Made by a program: the position numbers and the translations under genes
From: Candidatus Lariskella endosymbiont of Epinotia ramella
GTDB lineage: Bacteria > Pseudomonadota > Alphaproteobacteria > Rickettsiales > Midichloriaceae
NCBI RefSeq assembly: GCF_964019805.1
Contig: NZ_OZ026472.1
Location: 1,488,001-1,552,000, forward strand
DNA length: 64,000 nt
Direction: 5' to 3'
The notes under the pieces: model-generated
Database searches by the model: none
What the model saw: the letters and a program-made list of their open reading frames with translations, nothing else
Told to the model about the DNA's origin: nothing
Shown: piece by piece, positions 10,514 through 20,115 of the stretch
Layout of the letters: each line of letters starts with the position of its first letter
How positions within the stretch are numbered: the stretch's first letter is position 1

Positions 10514-12442
10514 GTGAGTAATAACCTGCGAAAAGAAAAAGAGCAGAATAAAAATGCTGCTACTAAGAAAACTTTGGAAGAACTCATTGAAAAAACCAAG
10601 GATATAGGGTTTGCTAATTATGATGAATTAAATAAGATTCTTACTTCAAGTGCAGGTCAAGAAAAAGTAGATGACACAATGTCATTCTTTAGTGATGCCG
10701 GAATCAGCCTTTCTCAGGCTCGCGAAGATGAAGAAAACATAGATACTATAGATCTAGATGTTTCTATAAAACCACAAAACTCTTTTACTACTAAAGGAGA
10801 AAACGATGTTGATGAAGCTGAAGCTCTAAGTAGCAATGACCCGGTGAGGATGTATCTCAAAGAGATGGGGTACAGACTTCTTTTAACTAGAGATGGGGAA
10901 GTTGAAGTTGCAAAAAACATAGAAGAAGGGAAGAGAAGAAGGATTGCACATCTATGTAGAAGTCCACTTGCTGTCAAAGCAATTATGAGGTGGTATGAAG
11001 GACTTGTGAATGATACTATAATGCTGCGTGAAGTGATAGATCTTGATGCTACATATTCACAAGAATTACATAAAGACAGTTTTGGCATAGAAGGCGGAAA
11101 GGGCGATTTTGATGAAGAATTGTCTGAGAATGAAAATATGGATTCAGAGATAGAGGATATCGATGAAAATGAGAGACATGAGAATGCTTCTATACTCAGC
11201 ATGGAAACTGAACTAAGACCAAAGATAATGGCATTGTTTAATAGTGTTGTGGATTTAGGTAGTAAGCTTCTGGTTTTACAACAAGAAAAATTAGATCTAA
11301 TACTAACTGGAAAAGCTTTCTCAGCTGAACAACAAAAAACATATGAGGATTTAATATCGCAGCTTTCTGATATTATGCTTGAGATGCGATTGAATGAGAT
11401 GAATATAGAAGCATTGATTAGTGAGCTTTATCAAAATAATAAAAAACTGATTCAAGTTGAAACAGAGTTGTTAAAATTAGCTGTATCTTATGGGATAGAT
11501 AGAGCAGACTTTTTGAATAAATATACAAAAGAAGAGCTAAATCCGAATTGGATTTCTAGCTTGAAAAAAGATCCTAAATACAGCAAGTTCATTTCTGAAA
11601 ATGAAAGCAAAATTGATGAGATTAGAAATGAAATTAAGCAGATGGCAATAGTTTGGTCAATTGATGTAGCAAGCTTTAAGGAGCTTGTTGCGGAAGTACA
11701 AAAGGCTGAAAGGATGGTTGCTAAATCTAAAAAAGAGATGATAGAAGCAAACTTAAGGCTTGTAATTTCTATAGCTAAAAAATATGCAAATCGCGGCTTG
11801 CAGTTCTTAGATCTGATACAAGAAGGAAATATAGGGTTGATGAAAGCTGTAGATAAATTTGAATACCGCAGAGGATATAAGTTTTCTACATATGCAACTT
11901 GGTGGATTAGACAAGCTATTACTAGGTCTATAGCCGACCAAGCAAGGGTAATTAGGATTCCTGTGCACATGATAGAAACAATCAATAAGATACTGCGCAC
12001 TGCAAGACAAATGACACATGATTTGGGAAGAGAGCCTACACCTGAGGAAATAGCAGTAAAATTAGATATAGATGTAGACAAATCTAGAAAGGTGCTAAAG
12101 ATAGCTAAAGAACCTATGAGTCTTGAAAATCCTGTTGGTGATGATGAAGGTAGTGTCCTTGGTGATTTCATTGAAGATAAAAATGCATTGCAGCCTCTAG
12201 ATGTCGCTGTACGCTCTAATTTGCGTGACGTTACCACTAAAGTCTTAGCATCTCTAACACCAAGAGAAGAAAGAGTCCTGAGAATGAGGTTTGGTATAGG
12301 GCTTTCTATTCAAGATCATACTCTGGAAGAAGTTGGACACCAGTTCTCTGTTACCAGAGAACGTGTGAGACAGATTGAAGCAAAAGCCCTGAAAAAATTA
12401 GGAAGACCATATAGAGCGAAGCAATTTAAAGGATTTGTTTAA
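10514..12442 (+). CDS. rpoD: RNA polymerase primary sigma factor RpoD
   Basis: This is the housekeeping sigma factor, 642 aa. Visible parts are a divergent region 1.1, region 1.2 ([11 protein letters not shown]), a long acidic non-conserved insert typical of proteobacterial sigma70, regions 2.1-2.4 ([51 protein letters not shown]), region 3 and region 4.2 ([20 protein letters not shown]). The start is GTG at 10514, decided by the strong ribosome-binding site GGAGGTGA ending about seven bases upstream. It is probably co-transcribed with dnaG. Confidence 0.96.
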   Translation: MSNNLRKEKEQNKNAATKKTLEELIEKTKDIGFANYDELNKILTSSAGQEKVDDTMSFFSDAGISLSQAREDEENIDTIDLDVSIKPQNSFTTKGENDVDEAEALSSNDPVRMYLKEMGYRLLLTRDGEVEVAKNIEEGKRRRIAHLCRSPLAVKAIMRWYEGLVNDTIMLREVIDLDATYSQELHKDSFGIEGGKGDFDEELSENENMDSEIEDIDENERHENASILSMETELRPKIMALFNSVVDLGSKLLVLQQEKLDLILTGKAFSAEQQKTYEDLISQLSDIMLEMRLNEMNIEALISELYQNNKKLIQVETELLKLAVSYGIDRADFLNKYTKEELNPNWISSLKKDPKYSKFISENESKIDEIRNEIKQMAIVWSIDVASFKELVAEVQKAERMVAKSKKEMIEANLRLVISIAKKYANRGLQFLDLIQEGNIGLMKAVDKFEYRRGYKFSTYATWWIRQAITRSIADQARVIRIPVHMIETINKILRTARQMTHDLGREPTPEEIAVKLDIDVDKSRKVLKIAKEPMSLENPVGDDEGSVLGDFIEDKNALQPLDVAVRSNLRDVTTKVLASLTPREERVLRMRFGIGLSIQDHTLEEVGHQFSVTRERVRQIEAKALKKLGRPYRAKQFKGFV

Positions 12443-12772
12443 AATACAAATAAAAAGCTAGAATCTGATAATTTGCTTGTTATGTTTTTAAACTTTTATC
12501 TTATTATTGCGTAGCTTGATTGCTATAGTCGTTGCAACAATGCAGTTAAATGAAATTTAGTTATGCTAGTTATTTAGCTGCACTAGTTTTATGTCGAGAG
12601 TTATATACTTCTAATAAATGAAGAGTTGGGATTTATTAGAAATATGGCACTCAAGTTTAACTTGATGTTTTAAATTTCAAGCTACATATACACTCTATAA
12701 CACTTTTCAACTTTCTTGATTATATATCTAAGCGATCTTTTTATTTATATCTTATTTATGCAATATTTTTAA
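12443..12772. other. intergenic region after rpoD
   Basis: No gene is visible in 330 AT-rich bases. A short piece near 12617-12660 (AAGAGTTGG, TTAGAAATATGGCA) echoes the repeat at 53160-53190, and the last 80 bases echo 61880-61960. It is probably decayed repeat material. Confidence 0.4.
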
Positions 12773-13333
12773 ATGGCTATGTGTAGATTTTTTGTATCAT
12801 TATTGCTCGTAAGTCTTATGCTGCTTGGATGTAACAAAGATACAAATAAAACAACTATAGACTCTCAAAAATTGATAAATAATTTCTATGTTTGTAAAGT
12901 TGATAAAATTAAGATTGTGAATATGTCTCAGAATTCTTCAGAGAATGCATTGTTGGATGTATTGCCTCAATCTAGATTGGTCGACATGGTAAGGAAGAAG
13001 TTCAAAGCTGTAGGCGGCTCTAGAGAATTAAAAGTTGTGATAGATAATGCTGCAATAAATGAGATAAAAGATGAAATACAGAGTACACATGTCGAGAGTT
13101 ATTATGGTGTCTATGATGTAAGATTTAGACTTGATCACTCTGATGAGAAGAATCATAGAACAATAGAACTTGCTGTACACGTGGAAAACTTCAGGCATAT
13201 TTCTGGGAAACTTTCTCTTGCTGAAAAAAGATTAATTATCGAAAATCAAGGTATAGAATTGTTATCACTACTAGAAGATGAGTTTCGTAGACAAATCCCT
13301 AAATACTTCCTCAATCACATTAATGTACTATAA
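12773..13333 (+). CDS. putative lipoprotein of unknown function
   Basis: The 186-aa protein has a lipoprotein signal peptide: MAMCRFF, a hydrophobic stretch, and the lipobox LLGC with the modified Cys at residue 20. It would be exported and lipid-anchored to an envelope membrane. The mature part is soluble and charged with no Cys-rich or catalytic motif that I recognise, and ends in an amphipathic helix (LLEDEFRRQIPKYFL). The frame has proteobacterial-looking codon use and no repeats, so it is a real gene. No neighbour in an operon: both flanks are repeat-rich gaps. Confidence 0.7.
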   Translation: MAMCRFFVSLLLVSLMLLGCNKDTNKTTIDSQKLINNFYVCKVDKIKIVNMSQNSSENALLDVLPQSRLVDMVRKKFKAVGGSRELKVVIDNAAINEIKDEIQSTHVESYYGVYDVRFRLDHSDEKNHRTIELAVHVENFRHISGKLSLAEKRLIIENQGIELLSLLEDEFRRQIPKYFLNHINVL

Positions 13334-14088
13334 AGAATATGCAATTGACTCTTTCTAATTTCTTAAGCCAGAGTCGCTGATTAATATGACACTGCCGACA
13401 AAGCTTTAAATTTCAAATCTAAAGTTATACCTTGAGTTCATAAATTCCAAATGCTTCAGCACGCTGCCGATTTTGCTTTCACAATATATTAATATCTTCA
13501 ACTTCTATGTTCTATCTAGAATCTCTAAAGTCTATCTACCCAAAATTGATTTATTGCGCAAATAAATTTTTGCGGAGAAGTTAAATATACAAAAATTAGC
13601 TTTTAGATCTGCCCTGCGCTAATTTTCAGATATATTAATTGGCCCTATGCTGCAAATGCTACTTTCATAAAATCCATAAGTTTTTTTGGGTCTTTTACAA
13701 CATTTTCTTACTGATTTAAAACACTATTTTGACACTCGGGGCATCATTTTATGCTGCTTCTGAGACTTTTGGTGCGGCGTACTCTAAAATATTTTCAAAT
13801 GATAGCAATTCCCCAAGTAACAGTATATATTTGCTGCATATTTTGAGATTTGAGTTTAGCTATACTAGAAGCAAAGCAATCAGGAGTGTGCTTAAATTCA
13901 AAAAAGATCAAGCTACAGTGTTCTGTTATTTTTGGAGTTGGAGAGTTGGGATAACAACTGCATTTAGTAATAATAGAAAATTTTGATTATTTCGATATAT
14001 TTGTTTATGATAGCTAAACTAAATTTTTATGCCTACAAAAACTTATGCTAACAAATAGATGTGTTTATAACTATAGTTGAGTATTTTT
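13334..14088. other. repeat-filled intergenic region
   Basis: 13530-13775 is an inverted R1 repeat joined to the IS5-superfamily end-type sequence (CATAAAATCCATAAG, ACATTTTCTTACTG, TTTTGACACTCGGGGCAT). 13858-13957 resembles 26228-26325. An 85-codon frame at 13729-13986 lies entirely on these repeats and is not accepted as a gene. Confidence 0.6.
13530..13775 (-). repeat. R1-family composite repeat, inverted
   Basis: Shares GTCTATC...CCAAAATTGATTT, AAATAAATTTTTGCGGAGAAG and CAAAAATTAGCTTTTAGA with 63729-63812 and, inverted, with 22205-22327 and 42013-42136. The second half (CATAAAATCCATAAG) is the inverse of the CTTATGGATTTTGT core seen at 41970, 58600 and 22165. Confidence 0.6.
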
Positions 14089-14658
14089 ATGTTTATACAA
14101 ATAGAGGCTACACCTAATCCTAGCACATTGAAATTCATTCCAGATGCAGAGATTTTAGAACCAGGCCAAACTTTCAATTTCTCTATAGGTGATGAAGTAG
14201 CTATTTCGCCACTTGCAGAGAGGTTATTTTCTTTAAGTGGTATTAATAATTTATTTATCACTGATAGCTTTATATCAGTAACAAAAGCAGCTGATATTGA
14301 ATGGAATACTTTGCAGACACTAATTGTAAGTGCTATTACTGATCATTTGGTTGCTGGACATCCTGTTATTTTGAAGCGATATATTTTGGATGAGCATGCT
14401 GTATCTAATGGCGATTCATCTGATTCTGAAGTTGTACAAAAGATAAAAGATCTTATAGAGACTATGGTGCGTCCAGCTGTTGCTCAAGACGGTGGTGATA
14501 TTTTGTATCATGACTTTATAGATGGTGTTGTATATCTCAAGTTATATGGAGCTTGCTCAGGATGTCCAAGCTCTGCGTTTACGCTAAAGAGTGGTGTTGA
14601 AAATATGTTGAAACATTATATACCAGAGGTAAAGTCTGTGGAACAAGTATATTACTAA
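14089..14658 (+). CDS. NFU-type iron-sulfur cluster scaffold/carrier
   Basis: The protein carries [4Fe-4S] clusters to target enzymes. The N-terminal Nfu domain begins MFIQIEATPNPSTLKF, which fixes the start at ATG 14089 rather than an upstream TTG at 14077. The C-terminal NifU-like domain carries the CxxC cluster motif in GACSGCPSS. At 190 aa it matches mitochondrial/alphaproteobacterial NFU1. mnmA follows after 14 bases; MnmA depends on the sulfur-transfer system, so the pairing is functionally reasonable and probably an operon. Confidence 0.93.
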   Translation: MFIQIEATPNPSTLKFIPDAEILEPGQTFNFSIGDEVAISPLAERLFSLSGINNLFITDSFISVTKAADIEWNTLQTLIVSAITDHLVAGHPVILKRYILDEHAVSNGDSSDSEVVQKIKDLIETMVRPAVAQDGGDILYHDFIDGVVYLKLYGACSGCPSSAFTLKSGVENMLKHYIPEVKSVEQVYY

Positions 14659-14672
14659 TTAGTTTTTGTTGA

Positions 14673-15770
14673 ATGATTAGAAAACAGAAAATAGTTGTTG
14701 CAATGTCCGGCGGAGTTGATAGCTCTACTGTTGCTGCAATGTTGAAAAATGAAGGACATGAGGTCATAGGTATTACATTACAACTTTATGATCATGGAGT
14801 TGCTTTACAAAAAAAGGGAGCATGTTGTGCAGGTGTTGATATCTATGATGCACAGATGGTAGCAGAAAAAATCAACATTCCACATTACGTATTAAATTAT
14901 GAAAGCATATTTAAGCAAAGAGTCATTGATGATTTTGCAGAAAGTTACTTAAGAGGTGAAACACCTATTCCATGTGTGCGTTGTAATCAGAAAGTAAAAT
15001 TTAATGATTTGTTCAATGTTGCTAAAAATCTTGATGCTGATGCTTTGGCTACAGGACATTATGTACGCAAAATCAGCGGTGCGGATAATGCACAGATGCA
15101 TAAAGGTATAGATAGCGCAAAAGATCAAAGTTATTTTCTATTTACCACTACTCAAGAGCAACTAAATTATCTAATGTTTCCGATTGGTGGTATGTATAAA
15201 TCTGAGACAAGAGCTCTTGCTAAGAAATTTGGGCTTGATATTGCAGAGAAGCCTGATAGTCAGGATATATGTTTTGTGCCGAGTGGTGGTTATGGAGATT
15301 TAATACAGAGGATGCGCCCTGACGCATTTATACCTGGAGATATACTTTTTAAAGATGGCACTATTATCGGAACTCATAAAGGAATTTTTCATTACACTGT
15401 TGGACAAAGGAAAGGAATGAATATAGGTGGTCATTCTGAACCACTATATGTACTAGAAATAAAGCCCGAAAAAAGGCAAATATGGGTAGGGTTTAGGTCA
15501 GATTTAAGATCACCAGAATTTTTTATAAAGGATTTGAATTGTCTATATGAAGGTAGTATTCCAGATGAAGGCATTGAGTGTGTAGTCAAGATACGCTCTG
15601 GACATTTGGGAAGTCCTGCTCGAGTTTATAGAGAGTATGATGGCAAAAATCGTGTGGTGTTATTATGTGATGACTATATTGCAATCGCACCAGGTCAAGC
15701 CTGTGTAATGTATAATGATTCAAGACTACTAGGTGGTGGTTGGATAATGAGTCGTGATAATTTTAGGTAA
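14673..15770 (+). CDS. mnmA: tRNA-specific 2-thiouridylase MnmA
   Basis: This enzyme activates U34 of tRNA Lys/Glu/Gln with ATP and inserts sulfur (s2U). The 365-aa protein has the PP-loop AMSGGVDSS near the N-terminus, catalytic cysteines in IPCVRCNQ and SQDICFVP, and the C-terminal beta-barrel (GQRKGMNIGG). Length and motif order are normal. The start ATG 14673 is 14 bases behind the NFU gene. Confidence 0.95.
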   Translation: MIRKQKIVVAMSGGVDSSTVAAMLKNEGHEVIGITLQLYDHGVALQKKGACCAGVDIYDAQMVAEKINIPHYVLNYESIFKQRVIDDFAESYLRGETPIPCVRCNQKVKFNDLFNVAKNLDADALATGHYVRKISGADNAQMHKGIDSAKDQSYFLFTTTQEQLNYLMFPIGGMYKSETRALAKKFGLDIAEKPDSQDICFVPSGGYGDLIQRMRPDAFIPGDILFKDGTIIGTHKGIFHYTVGQRKGMNIGGHSEPLYVLEIKPEKRQIWVGFRSDLRSPEFFIKDLNCLYEGSIPDEGIECVVKIRSGHLGSPARVYREYDGKNRVVLLCDDYIAIAPGQACVMYNDSRLLGGGWIMSRDNFR

Positions 15771-15852
15771 TAGATTTTAGCACTATTCCTCTTGAATATA
15801 GCGATGTTTAGTATTATATAAAGTAACTTGTAAAAAGTGTAATGCATTAATA

Positions 15853-15868
15853 TGTTCCACGTGGAACA
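15853..15868. promoter_or_regulatory. parS-like centromere site, copy 1
   Basis: TGTTCCACGTGGAACA is a perfect 16-bp palindrome matching the chromosomal ParB-binding consensus TGTTNCACGTGNAACA. The palindrome extends to 24 bp here (15849-15872). Confidence 0.85.
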
Positions 15869-15887
15869 TATTTTTGATATTTAAACG

Positions 15888-16055
15888 TATATAGCTAAAG
15901 CACTATAAAATAGGGATGGCAAGCGAGTATTTAGAATAAATTTTTATTTGCTTGTAATCTGTAATATAACTGTTATTTCAGGCAAAAAGCTGACTTCAAA
16001 TTTATCAAAAAGATAAAAATTTAGCATGACTTTTTTACGGTGCTTTAGCCATATA
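15888..16055. repeat. R3 MITE-like repeat, copy 1
   Basis: Ends in near-inverted TATAGCTAAAGCAC / GTGCTTTAGCCATATA. About 165 bp are shared with 62149-62334, for example AAGCGAG-ATTTAGAATAAA and AAAAAGCTGACTTCAAATTT. Non-coding. Confidence 0.75.
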
Positions 16056-16377
16056 TTGCAAAGCATTATACATAATTGAATTTTACAATTTATTATTAAT
16101 TATATAAAGTTAGGCTTCAGCAGGAACTAGAAATAATATAGACGTATATGTATATAAAATACATAAGGAGCAAAACATTTTAAATGCACCAATTTTATTA
16201 GGGTGTCAATTTTACAAACTTTTTATTATGCTCAACTGATAAAATTAGCTTTAGACATAAATAGTTTGTAATCAAAATATTCTTTCTAATATAAAACTTC
16301 CTATAAAGCACACGCATGAGGATTTTAATAGCACGATTTTTTTAAAGTACAAGTGAGTTTCTAAAGTACTTTTATCA

Positions 16378-16393
16378 TGTTCCACGTGGAACA
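16378..16393. promoter_or_regulatory. parS-like centromere site, copy 2
   Basis: A second perfect TGTTCCACGTGGAACA (18 bp palindrome with flanking A/T), 33 bases upstream of htpG and 525 bp from copy 1. Confidence 0.85.
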
Positions 16394-16426
16394 TTGTGAT
16401 ACATACCGTAGTTAATTAAATAAACA

Positions 16427-18310
16427 ATGAATATCTCTATGAGTACTACCAACCATATACAAAATAAAAAGTTTGATGCAGAGATAGGGAAAGTACTGCA
16501 CTTAATGATACATTCTTTATATACAAATAAAGAAATTTTCTTACGTGAATTGATATCAAATGCTTCAGATGCATGTGATAAATTTCGCTATGAGATGACA
16601 CAAAACTCACAACTCGGCTCTGAAGAAGTATTAAAAATCACTATAAAAATAGATCAATCCAAACAAACTCTAACCATTTCTGATAATGGCATCGGAATGA
16701 ATGAGATTGATTTGATAGAAAATTTGGGCAGAATTGCAAGTTCTGGCACTCAGAGATTTTTAGAGCAACTTGGTAAAAACGGTAATGATCTCAGCTTAAT
16801 AGGGCAGTTCGGCGTAGGGTTTTATTCTATATTCATGGTAGCAGACACAGTAAAAGTGTATTCCACTAAATTCTCTGAGCAAAAAACTTATCTATGGGAA
16901 TCTGACGGCAAAGAAGGATATAAAATTACAACTTTAGAAGAACAAATGCCACATGGAACATCTATAGAATTACATATCAAACCTTCAGATGTCGAGTTCC
17001 TAGAATCATATAGAATCAAATATATAATCAACACATACTCTGATCATATAGACTTTCCAATAGAGCTTATAGAAAATGATGGAGAGCCAGAAGTAATTAA
17101 TTCTTCTTCCCCAATCTGGACTAGACCTAAATCAGAGATTTCAGACGAACAGTATGTAAATTTCTACCACAAAGTGGCACATATGCCTGGTGAACCATTA
17201 TTTACAATTCATAATAAAGTGGAAGGAAATCTTGAATATATTAATCTACTTTTTATCCCAAAACAGGCTCCATTTGATTTATTTCATCCAGATAGAAGTG
17301 CACGAGTGAAACTTTATGTAAAGAAAGTTTTCATCACAGATGACGTTGATGTAATCCCAAGATATATGAGGTTTTTGAGAGGTATCATAGATTCCAGCGA
17401 CCTACCTCTCAACATTAGCAGAGAAACTTTGCAACAAAACGCAACTGTACATAAAATTCGCAAATCAGTTGTAAAAAGAGTACTAAGCACATTAAAGCAA
17501 GCATCAAAAGAAAATCCGGAATTATATAAGGAATTTTGGATGAGCTTTGGTGAAGTTATGAAAGAAGGCTTATGTGAACCTGCGTTGGAAGAAAAAGAGG
17601 ATTTGCTTGATGCATGTAGATTTTATTCAACTAAATCTGGTGATGAGTTCATTGACCTAAGTACATATGTAGATAGAATGCATTCGGAACAGAGCGAAAT
17701 TTATTATATTACAGGACAAAACTTGGATGTACTTCGTCAAAATCCGCAACTTGAAGGATTTGCAAAACGTAACATAGAAGTCTTACTTTTGACTGATCAT
17801 GTAGATGAATTCTGGGTAAATGTTATTTCTCAATATAAAAACAAGTTTATGAAATCTATTTTGGTTTCCGATATTAATTTAGACGAAATACAAAAATTAC
17901 CAGAAGACAGTAAAAGCACAGCTAGCAATCATAATGACGCTGAGCAGGAAGCACTAAAGGCATATATCAAAAATGTATTAGGCGATAGAATAAAAGATGT
18001 CAGACTTTCTACTAAGCTTGTAGAAAGTCCAGCTTGTCTTGCTATTTCTGAAGGAAGCATGAATATCAAGATGGAAAATTTATTAATTGAACAAAAACAA
18101 TTAAACAAACGCTCTGCTAAAATTTTAGAGGTAAATGCACTGCATCCATTGCTTATAAAGATTATGAAAAGTGTATCGGAAGGTTTAGCTGGAGAAAGAG
18201 AATCTGAAATGGTGGAAATAATTTTTGGGCAGGCATGTTTAATAGCAGGGGAACCAATAAGTAATCCAGTAGATTTTGTGACAAAATTAAATAAATTATT
18301 AATTACATGA
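16427..18310 (+). CDS. htpG: molecular chaperone HtpG (Hsp90)
   Basis: Bacterial Hsp90, an ATP-dependent cytosolic dimeric chaperone. The 627-aa protein has the GHKL ATPase motifs ELISNASDACDKFRYE (N box), DNGIGM and GQFGVGFYS, the middle-domain arginine region (NISRETLQQN) and the C-terminal dimerisation part. Length is normal. The start ATG 16427 has alternative ATG a few codons on (MSTT). The parS-like site lies only 33 bases upstream, so ParB binding might influence the promoter. It overlaps the following PqaA-type gene by 4 bases. Confidence 0.96.
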   Translation: MNISMSTTNHIQNKKFDAEIGKVLHLMIHSLYTNKEIFLRELISNASDACDKFRYEMTQNSQLGSEEVLKITIKIDQSKQTLTISDNGIGMNEIDLIENLGRIASSGTQRFLEQLGKNGNDLSLIGQFGVGFYSIFMVADTVKVYSTKFSEQKTYLWESDGKEGYKITTLEEQMPHGTSIELHIKPSDVEFLESYRIKYIINTYSDHIDFPIELIENDGEPEVINSSSPIWTRPKSEISDEQYVNFYHKVAHMPGEPLFTIHNKVEGNLEYINLLFIPKQAPFDLFHPDRSARVKLYVKKVFITDDVDVIPRYMRFLRGIIDSSDLPLNISRETLQQNATVHKIRKSVVKRVLSTLKQASKENPELYKEFWMSFGEVMKEGLCEPALEEKEDLLDACRFYSTKSGDEFIDLSTYVDRMHSEQSEIYYITGQNLDVLRQNPQLEGFAKRNIEVLLLTDHVDEFWVNVISQYKNKFMKSILVSDINLDEIQKLPEDSKSTASNHNDAEQEALKAYIKNVLGDRIKDVRLSTKLVESPACLAISEGSMNIKMENLLIEQKQLNKRSAKILEVNALHPLLIKIMKSVSEGLAGERESEMVEIIFGQACLIAGEPISNPVDFVTKLNKLLIT

Positions 18311-19950
18311 TAGATTCTTCGCCAGATATTGGAAAACTTGGTGTACATAATCAGAATTTCATAGTAGAAGAGCGTTGTATAAAATCTGATTTTACAAAAT
18401 CTCAAAACGCATTTTTCTCTTCTGCAGAAAAGAAAAACAAGTTAAGTACAAACTCAGAATTTCAAAACATACTTAGCTCTTTTATAAAAAGAGAAGATGG
18501 TGCTTACAACTTCAAACGCATAAGCACAAGCATCGCAGATGGTGTAGAAATACACACCTACACTCTTTCATCGCAATTTTGGCCAATAGAAAATCAAAAT
18601 GATCCTGCATTTTTATGGAATCATAGGTTAATTATTTACAAGCCTGATAATGTTTTACACAACACTGCCTTTATGTATGTAAACGGTGGTAACAACATAG
18701 ATGAAAAAGGAAATGAGACATTTCAAGATTCTCCTGAACAGCTAGATTTTATAGGGCTTGCAAAGAGAAATAACATAATTGTTGTTAATTTACTCAATGT
18801 TCCAAACCAATATATTTTTTTCGGAGATCAAGCTTCTCCTCTTCCTAAACGTGAGGATCAAATACTGGCGTACACATATAGAAAAGTAATGGAAGATCCT
18901 GCACAAAATGCATATCTCGCTGGTCACCTGCCAATGGCTAAATCTATAGTGAAAGGAATGGATGCTGTAGAAGACATAGTATCATTAGAGTTTCGTATAG
19001 AAATCAAAAATTTTATATTATCTGGAGCTTCAAAAAGAGGGTGGGCTGCGTGGCTTGCCGCACTTGAGGATGAACGTGTTTCTGCATTGATGCCAGTTGT
19101 AATAGATATTCTAAACGTAAGAAAAAATATACACCATATTTGTTCTGTATATGGTGGCACATGTCCTATCGCTCTTAAAGATTATATAAATGAAGGAGTA
19201 ATAGAGGCTCTGCAATCGAAAAACGGCGAGTATTTAATGGATATAGAAGATCCATTAAGCTACCTTAAACCTGAATATGATACGAAATATTTAAATAGGC
19301 TTGGAATAGCAAAATATATAATAAATGCAAGTGGAGATGATTTTTTTACGCCTGATTCTTCGCGCTTCTACTTTAACATACTACCGGGGAAAGAAAATTA
19401 TATTAGGTATATTCCAAACGCTGCTCACTACTTGCTTGGAGGGAAAATAGGTACACTGTTAAAAACAGATGTGGTCGTACAAGATGCTGTTGAGAGATAC
19501 CTATCTTTGCAATTAAATAAAGTTGCATTGCCGCAAGTTTCTTGGGAGTTTTTCCCTTCACAAATTGTGTTACACTCTTCTGCAGCTCCACAAAATGTAA
19601 AACTCTGGAGAGCTTATAATGAAGAGTCTAGAGATTTTAGATGTCTTCAGATTAATCATTCTCCTTATCAAAAGCTTAGCCTTTGGTATTTTTTCGCCAA
19701 GAAATATATTGCTTCATGGTTTACAGAGAAACTTTGTGACGCACAATATTCTTCTATAAATATTGATTATCAATGTGACGGCATTTCACAATGTGTTATA
19801 ACAGCAGAGTTACCTAAAATAACAAGAGGATTTCAAGCTGCATTTTTAGAAATAGATTATTTTTTAGATGATATGAATCCATTTACTATTACTACAGAAG
19901 TGAATATTGCTGGAGTAACTGACACTCCTTACAAAGTCACTATTGACTAA
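18307..19950 (+). CDS. PhoPQ-activated pathogenicity-related (PqaA-type) alpha/beta hydrolase
   Basis: This 547-aa protein belongs to the PhoPQ_related family, alpha/beta-hydrolase-fold proteins tied to virulence and peptide resistance in Salmonella and found in some intracellular bacteria. The nucleophile elbow is GASKRGW with S242; WAAWLAALEDERV follows as in the family, and late acidic and histidine residues (SGDDFFTP, PNAAHYLLGG) suit the charge relay. No clear signal peptide is visible, whereas many family members are exported, so export may use another route or it may be cytosolic. ATGA overlap with htpG indicates translational coupling. Substrate unknown. Confidence 0.85.
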   Translation: MIDSSPDIGKLGVHNQNFIVEERCIKSDFTKSQNAFFSSAEKKNKLSTNSEFQNILSSFIKREDGAYNFKRISTSIADGVEIHTYTLSSQFWPIENQNDPAFLWNHRLIIYKPDNVLHNTAFMYVNGGNNIDEKGNETFQDSPEQLDFIGLAKRNNIIVVNLLNVPNQYIFFGDQASPLPKREDQILAYTYRKVMEDPAQNAYLAGHLPMAKSIVKGMDAVEDIVSLEFRIEIKNFILSGASKRGWAAWLAALEDERVSALMPVVIDILNVRKNIHHICSVYGGTCPIALKDYINEGVIEALQSKNGEYLMDIEDPLSYLKPEYDTKYLNRLGIAKYIINASGDDFFTPDSSRFYFNILPGKENYIRYIPNAAHYLLGGKIGTLLKTDVVVQDAVERYLSLQLNKVALPQVSWEFFPSQIVLHSSAAPQNVKLWRAYNEESRDFRCLQINHSPYQKLSLWYFFAKKYIASWFTEKLCDAQYSSINIDYQCDGISQCVITAELPKITRGFQAAFLEIDYFLDDMNPFTITTEVNIAGVTDTPYKVTID

Positions 19951-20003
19951 CCTTTAAAATTGTTTATATTTTGCTTGCAATTTTAGAAGGATAAAATAAT
20001 AAA

Positions 20004-20025
20004 CAAGGACTTTTTAAAGTCCTTG
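20004..20025 (+). terminator. hairpin after the PqaA-type gene
   Basis: CAAGGACTT and AAGTCCTTG pair perfectly around a 4-nt loop, 53 bases after the stop codon. No strong T-run follows, so termination efficiency is uncertain. Confidence 0.45.
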
Positions 20026-20030
20026 CATCA

Positions 20031-20111
20031 TCACTCTAAGGAATATAGGATTTATCTTGATCTGCAGAAAAATTGACAAAATTGCCAAAAACCTTATGGA
20101 TTTTATGAAAC
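20031..20111 (+). repeat. R1-family repeat, 5' part, cut by mobile elements
   Basis: Shares ACTCTAAGGAATAT-GGATTTATCTTGA and GCCAAAAACCTTATGGATTT with 22079-22200. The repeat stops where the IS630-type MITE and IS982 element begin. Confidence 0.65.
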
Positions 20112-20115
20112 TATA

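Larger units (their letters stand above)
15771..16426. other. intergenic region with two parS-like sites and an R3 repeat
   Basis: The 656 bp carry a 16-bp palindrome at each end (15853-15868 and 16378-16393), with an R3 MITE-like repeat (15888-16055) between them and a weak R2-like piece near 16315-16370. No reading frame of note. Confidence 0.8.

Noticed and set aside
11488-12237. 249-codon open frame antisense to rpoD
   Set aside because: It is the shadow of the conserved sigma regions 2-4 on the other strand, with Ser/Ile-rich composition and no ribosome-binding site.
13729-13986. 85-codon frame between the lipoprotein gene and the NFU gene
   Set aside because: It is built wholly from dispersed repeat sequence shared with other intergenic gaps.
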